Shown: positions 60,461-64,000 of the stretch, piece after piece
Layout of the letters: every line of letters begins with the position of its first letter
How positions within the stretch are numbered: the stretch's first letter is position 1
Origin: Gymnogyps californianus
Taxonomy: Eukaryota > Chordata > Aves > Accipitriformes > Cathartidae
Length of the DNA: 64,000 bases
Direction: 5' to 3'
NCBI RefSeq assembly: GCF_018139145.2
Contig: NC_059481.1
Location: forward strand, 12,512,368 to 12,576,367
The notes under the pieces: generated by a model
The model's input: the letters and a program-made list of their open reading frames with translations, nothing else
The model's database searches: none
Told to the model about the DNA's origin: nothing
Program-made: the position numbers and the translations under genes

Positions 60461-61801
60461 GATCTCTCTTCTTTCCTGTTTACTGTCATAAAAGTAAGAC
60501 CGGGGGAGCAATGAGCTATTTCATTGTAGGGTAGGAGCCTTGCAATGTTTGCAGGGCTGTTCGGTGCTTATTCTCTTCAGGTGCTGGATATTACTTTGTT
60601 TAGAGTGTCCTGCGAAAACGGAAGATTAAACTGAAGCATTCAGAAAATTGGAAGGACCTTGCTAAACATTAGAAGTTTTATACTCTCCTCAAATAGGATT
60701 ATTACTGTTGTAATTAATGATGATATTGGAGGAGCACCTGCAGGCCGAGTAAAATATTAGGAATACATTATGTTAAGCAGGAAAACTTTCCTTCTAGCTA
60801 TGCTTCTTATGTATCTTTGTGCAAGGGTGACTTGTTGTGAAAGTTTCAACAAAAATGAATGCTATCTGTGAGCTGTACAATATGACAACATACTTCCCTA
60901 AATGAACGAACAAATAATGAAGCAAAGTTTGGTTTTGAGTTATCCAAACACCATATTCTAATTGTTGAATCCTAGCTGTGCTTCTACAAGGTAGAGCATT
61001 TGCATTTCTATGCAAAACTGTTACAAAGAATTAAATGTAATCCATTGACCAGGTAAAAACGCAATTAAAATCTATAAGGAATAATAATAAAGGAGATAAT
61101 TCACTCAGTTGTATTAAGCAAAAGTAAATAGGTAAGACCAAGAGTAAATGTCATTGACATATTGACAAACTCCTATCTCACTCCCACTTTGCATTCCTGA
61201 CAATCTCAAGGTTGTAACTGCAATGCATCGGCAGTACAGCGCCGCAGTTCATAACCCACCTCCTCACCAGGAGAAACGATTGTGATTGCAGAAAGGTGAC
61301 TGTACATGAAGATACCCCAAAGATGTCCCAACCCTGCTTCCAAGTGGAAAGTTAGGTTCCTGTGCCCTCTCTCTCACAGCACACAAACTTCCACTTCTCC
61401 GGTATCTACAATGAAAACGCAAGAGAGGTTTTGCTAGCTTCATAACCCCTGCAGCATAAAAGACATAGCAAGATTTGTCCCTGTGCACATTTTTGTGATG
61501 CCAAGCTCAAGTTAATGTCCAGAAGTCTGCGTCAAATTAGAGATCTCTCAGAAGAGATCCTCTGTACATTACCCATGCTAATTCAGGCCAAAAACAAATT
61601 CTTACAGGCTACTAATTCTGCGAGAGGACTCTGCCAAATTTGAACACAGCAGATGAACAACAGCCAACGCAAACTGCCAGATCTTTTCAGGAACCTCAGA
61701 GGGGACATATAATGGTAATACTATCACTAGAGGAGGTTTCTGTTTTCTGACAACCAGGAAAAGTGGAACAGAGAGTGCTGTAGATCAAGCAAATCAAGTA
61801 C

Positions 61802-61930
61802 TCGAGAGGAAAAGGACAGGATCTGGGCATGATGGGGAGAGATGAAAAGACAGGATTTGGAGGGAGGACAGTTAAAAGGATGCATTTGAGAAGGGGAAAG
61901 CAAGGGATAAGGGGGACAGTTAAGAACAAG
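61802..61930 (+). repeat. purine-rich tract with imperfect internal repeats
   Basis: Mostly A and G on the + strand. Contains GGACAGTTAA twice (near 61866 and 61915), and AGGACAGGATCTGG / AAGACAGGATTTGG as a second related pair. Confidence 0.5.
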
Positions 61931-63049
61931 AGGCAGAATTATAGAAAGGTTTAATCTCAAAACATTCACTATTACTATCTATGGAAATTGAATATCTTGT
62001 AACCCATTTGTAATGTATGGCAGACATGCTGTACATTCAACTAAACCTGTAAACATAAGACTCTAAAAATCAAACAACAGTAGGTAAATACCTTCAAGAA
62101 TCTCCAAGATAACCTTAGAGATTTTAAAGGAAATAATGCCATGGCTTTGTTACCAATTGCCTTATTAAATATAATCCTCCGTTTAATTCAGCAAGTTCCT
62201 GTTTCTTATCCTGTCATAAAAATGGAGTACAACACAGTACGTACCAATCCTTTCATTAATATTTGCCTTGAACTGTAGTTCAGCTGGATTCATGGAAGCA
62301 CTAATCAGTGTATGAGCAAAATAAAAATATATTAGGGTTTTTTTTCCTCCTTCTCCTTTTTAAGTTGAGCATGACACACAAAGTCATGGAATCTTACCAA
62401 AAACATGCAGGCAAGTTTTTGGGCTGCAGTACATTTCAAAACTTTTCTGTCGATGAATCTTATAAATGATACTCTCATAAACAAAGAAAAGGAAAACAGA
62501 AAACTGGCACAGTATAAAAGAATAAAACTGAACGTTCTAAACTTCTGATTAATTTCTTTCCTTTTTTATGCTTCAATGTCTTTCCCATACTTTTGCTGAA
62601 ATCTGCAAATAAAATTGGGACATAACTTTCTTTGAAAAACCTATGGTATTCAGACTATATACATAAAAATGGCGCTTGCGCATTTTTATTTACTGACTAC
62701 CAATAGGAAGTAAATATTTCTTTTTAAACAAAAAAATTGAATCTGTGTTTTGGGGTTTTTTGTTTGCTTTTTAAACCTTTGAAGACATTTTTCTACGTAA
62801 TGGTAAAAAAACCCCATAATCAGAGCATGAGAATGATATACCAACAACGTGTAAGGTAAGCAGCAAGGATAGCAGTAGTATTTCTAACAATAAAGCAAAA
62901 AGATTTTGGTTTGGATGAAAATTTCTGTGTATAAAGCAGCGACTCCGAAGCATATTTCCTAAGCAAGTCTTTCCAGATCTGTATTTTTAATAGCTTTTTC
63001 TGACTATGTTTTCAAAATCTCTTCTGTAGCTAAAATAATGCTAATCGGT

Positions 63050-63080
63050 ATATATATACACACCCCCACACACATATACC
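63050..63080. repeat. (TA)n/(CA)n low-complexity tract
   Basis: TATATATATACACACCCCCA followed by CACACATATA. A second CA-rich run lies at 63502-63522. Confidence 0.7.
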
Positions 63081-64000
63081 TATATTTAGAAAACTAACAA
63101 AATTAAATGTCAGAATATACGCAGAGGTGCTGCATCCTGTTAGCACGAGCTATGATTATCAGTGGAGTGTGATTTTTAGCTTATTATAATGTCTGACTGT
63201 AATTCATTCAATCATGAGTTTAATCTTACTGCGCAGTAAATGGGTTCTGAACCCTTCCAAAAAGGATTTGGAATGGAGACGCTGTAGACATCTAAGTGCA
63301 GCAACGTTGCCTGGTGCCACATTAATGCTCTGTATTATCTTAATCCCATTGACATGTACATCTTCATCACTGTATTTGCTGACTGTGTATCTTGTACGTA
63401 GGAACATGCTCATGCTCCGAATAGAATGAGAGTAATTTTACCATTCACTTGATGGGACGGGATCATGACTGTATATTTGACATTTGCTCTCTTGGACACA
63501 GCACACATACACACACAGACACGTACCTATGGCAACCTAATATATAGTACTTACTTATATAACATCTTCGGGAATATTGGTTTCTAGTTAATATGATCTG
63601 AATGCCAACTTTTATTTTAGTAACTGCTGTGTACTTACTCAGTATAATCCTTCTGAAATTCCTCTCTGAGTCCATGTGTCTCTTTATAACATCTTGATAT
63701 GTTGGAGCAACTGCTGCGCTACAGTTTCAGTCAAGTGAAAGATTTGTATTTTCAGCTAACTATGAAGTTTATTTGTGTGCTAAATCCCAATCAGATATAG
63801 TTAAAGATACACCCAGAACAACATTCACAAGAGCTATCTTGTTCTAAAAAAATATACTTTGCAAGTCATAGCTGTTATGGGCAGGATGGAAGTAGTGCTT
63901 TCTGATTCTTGCCATTATATGCTTCATCAAGAAAAATGAACTCTATAGAAGGATTTATACTGCAAAGTAACAATAGCATGAAAACCAGACTGGTAAGGCT

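Larger units (their letters stand above)
60461..64000. other. intergenic region downstream of GALK2
   Basis: No gene is supported. In human the FAM227B 3' end overlaps this side of GALK2 on the opposite strand, but I cannot identify FAM227B coding sequence here. Visible features are a purine-rich stretch (61802-61930) and short TA/CA repeats near 63050-63080 and 63502-63522. Confidence 0.65.

Noticed and set aside
60461..64000. FAM227B terminal exons on the - strand, as expected from human gene order
   Set aside because: No splice-bounded frame I could recognise. Open frames such as 61727-61969 and 63204-63413 look like chance.

Overview
This is a vertebrate nuclear window, almost certainly from a bird. 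The evidence is intron-rich AT-biased DNA, a CpG-rich gene start, a well-preserved avian-type CR1 LINE 3' end in intron 3, and older CR1 and CORE-SINE/MIR-like debris. There are no prokaryotic operons, CRISPR arrays or phage genes.

The main content is one complete gene, GALK2 (N-acetylgalactosamine kinase, GHMP family). It lies on the + strand with ten coding exons from 10269 to 60188. I assembled the exons by matching splice sites, codon phase and the known family sequence. They give an uninterrupted 1377-base reading frame of 458 codons plus stop, the same length as human GALK2. All three GHMP/galactokinase motifs and the likely catalytic Arg43 and Asp190 are present. A poly(A) signal lies at 60435-60440.

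Layout: bases 1-8443 are the 5' part of intron 1 of COPS2 (COP9 signalosome subunit 2), which runs leftward out of the window. COPS2 coding exon 1 is at 8444-8497 on the - strand. A divergent promoter region with two GC-rich blocks (about 7.9-9.0 kb and 9.8-10.8 kb) separates the two start codons by 1771 bases. GALK2 then fills 10.3-60.5 kb, with introns of 1.4 to 12.8 kb. The last 3.5 kb is intergenic with no gene I can support. The COPS2-GALK2 head-to-head arrangement matches human 15q21.

No new multi-gene system is visible. The items most worth a second look are: a possible unannotated 3' terminal exon inside COPS2 intron 1 (about 1945-2216, -), an orphan strong splice donor in the divergent promoter (8989), a duplicated CTAGCAAC element in the COPS2 promoter, a three-way-junction inverted repeat in intron 8 (47641-47721), an old hAT-like element in intron 5 (23902-24507), and several decayed MIR/CORE-SINE-like copies. 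All repeat assignments were made by eye from remembered consensus patterns and need a RepeatMasker check.
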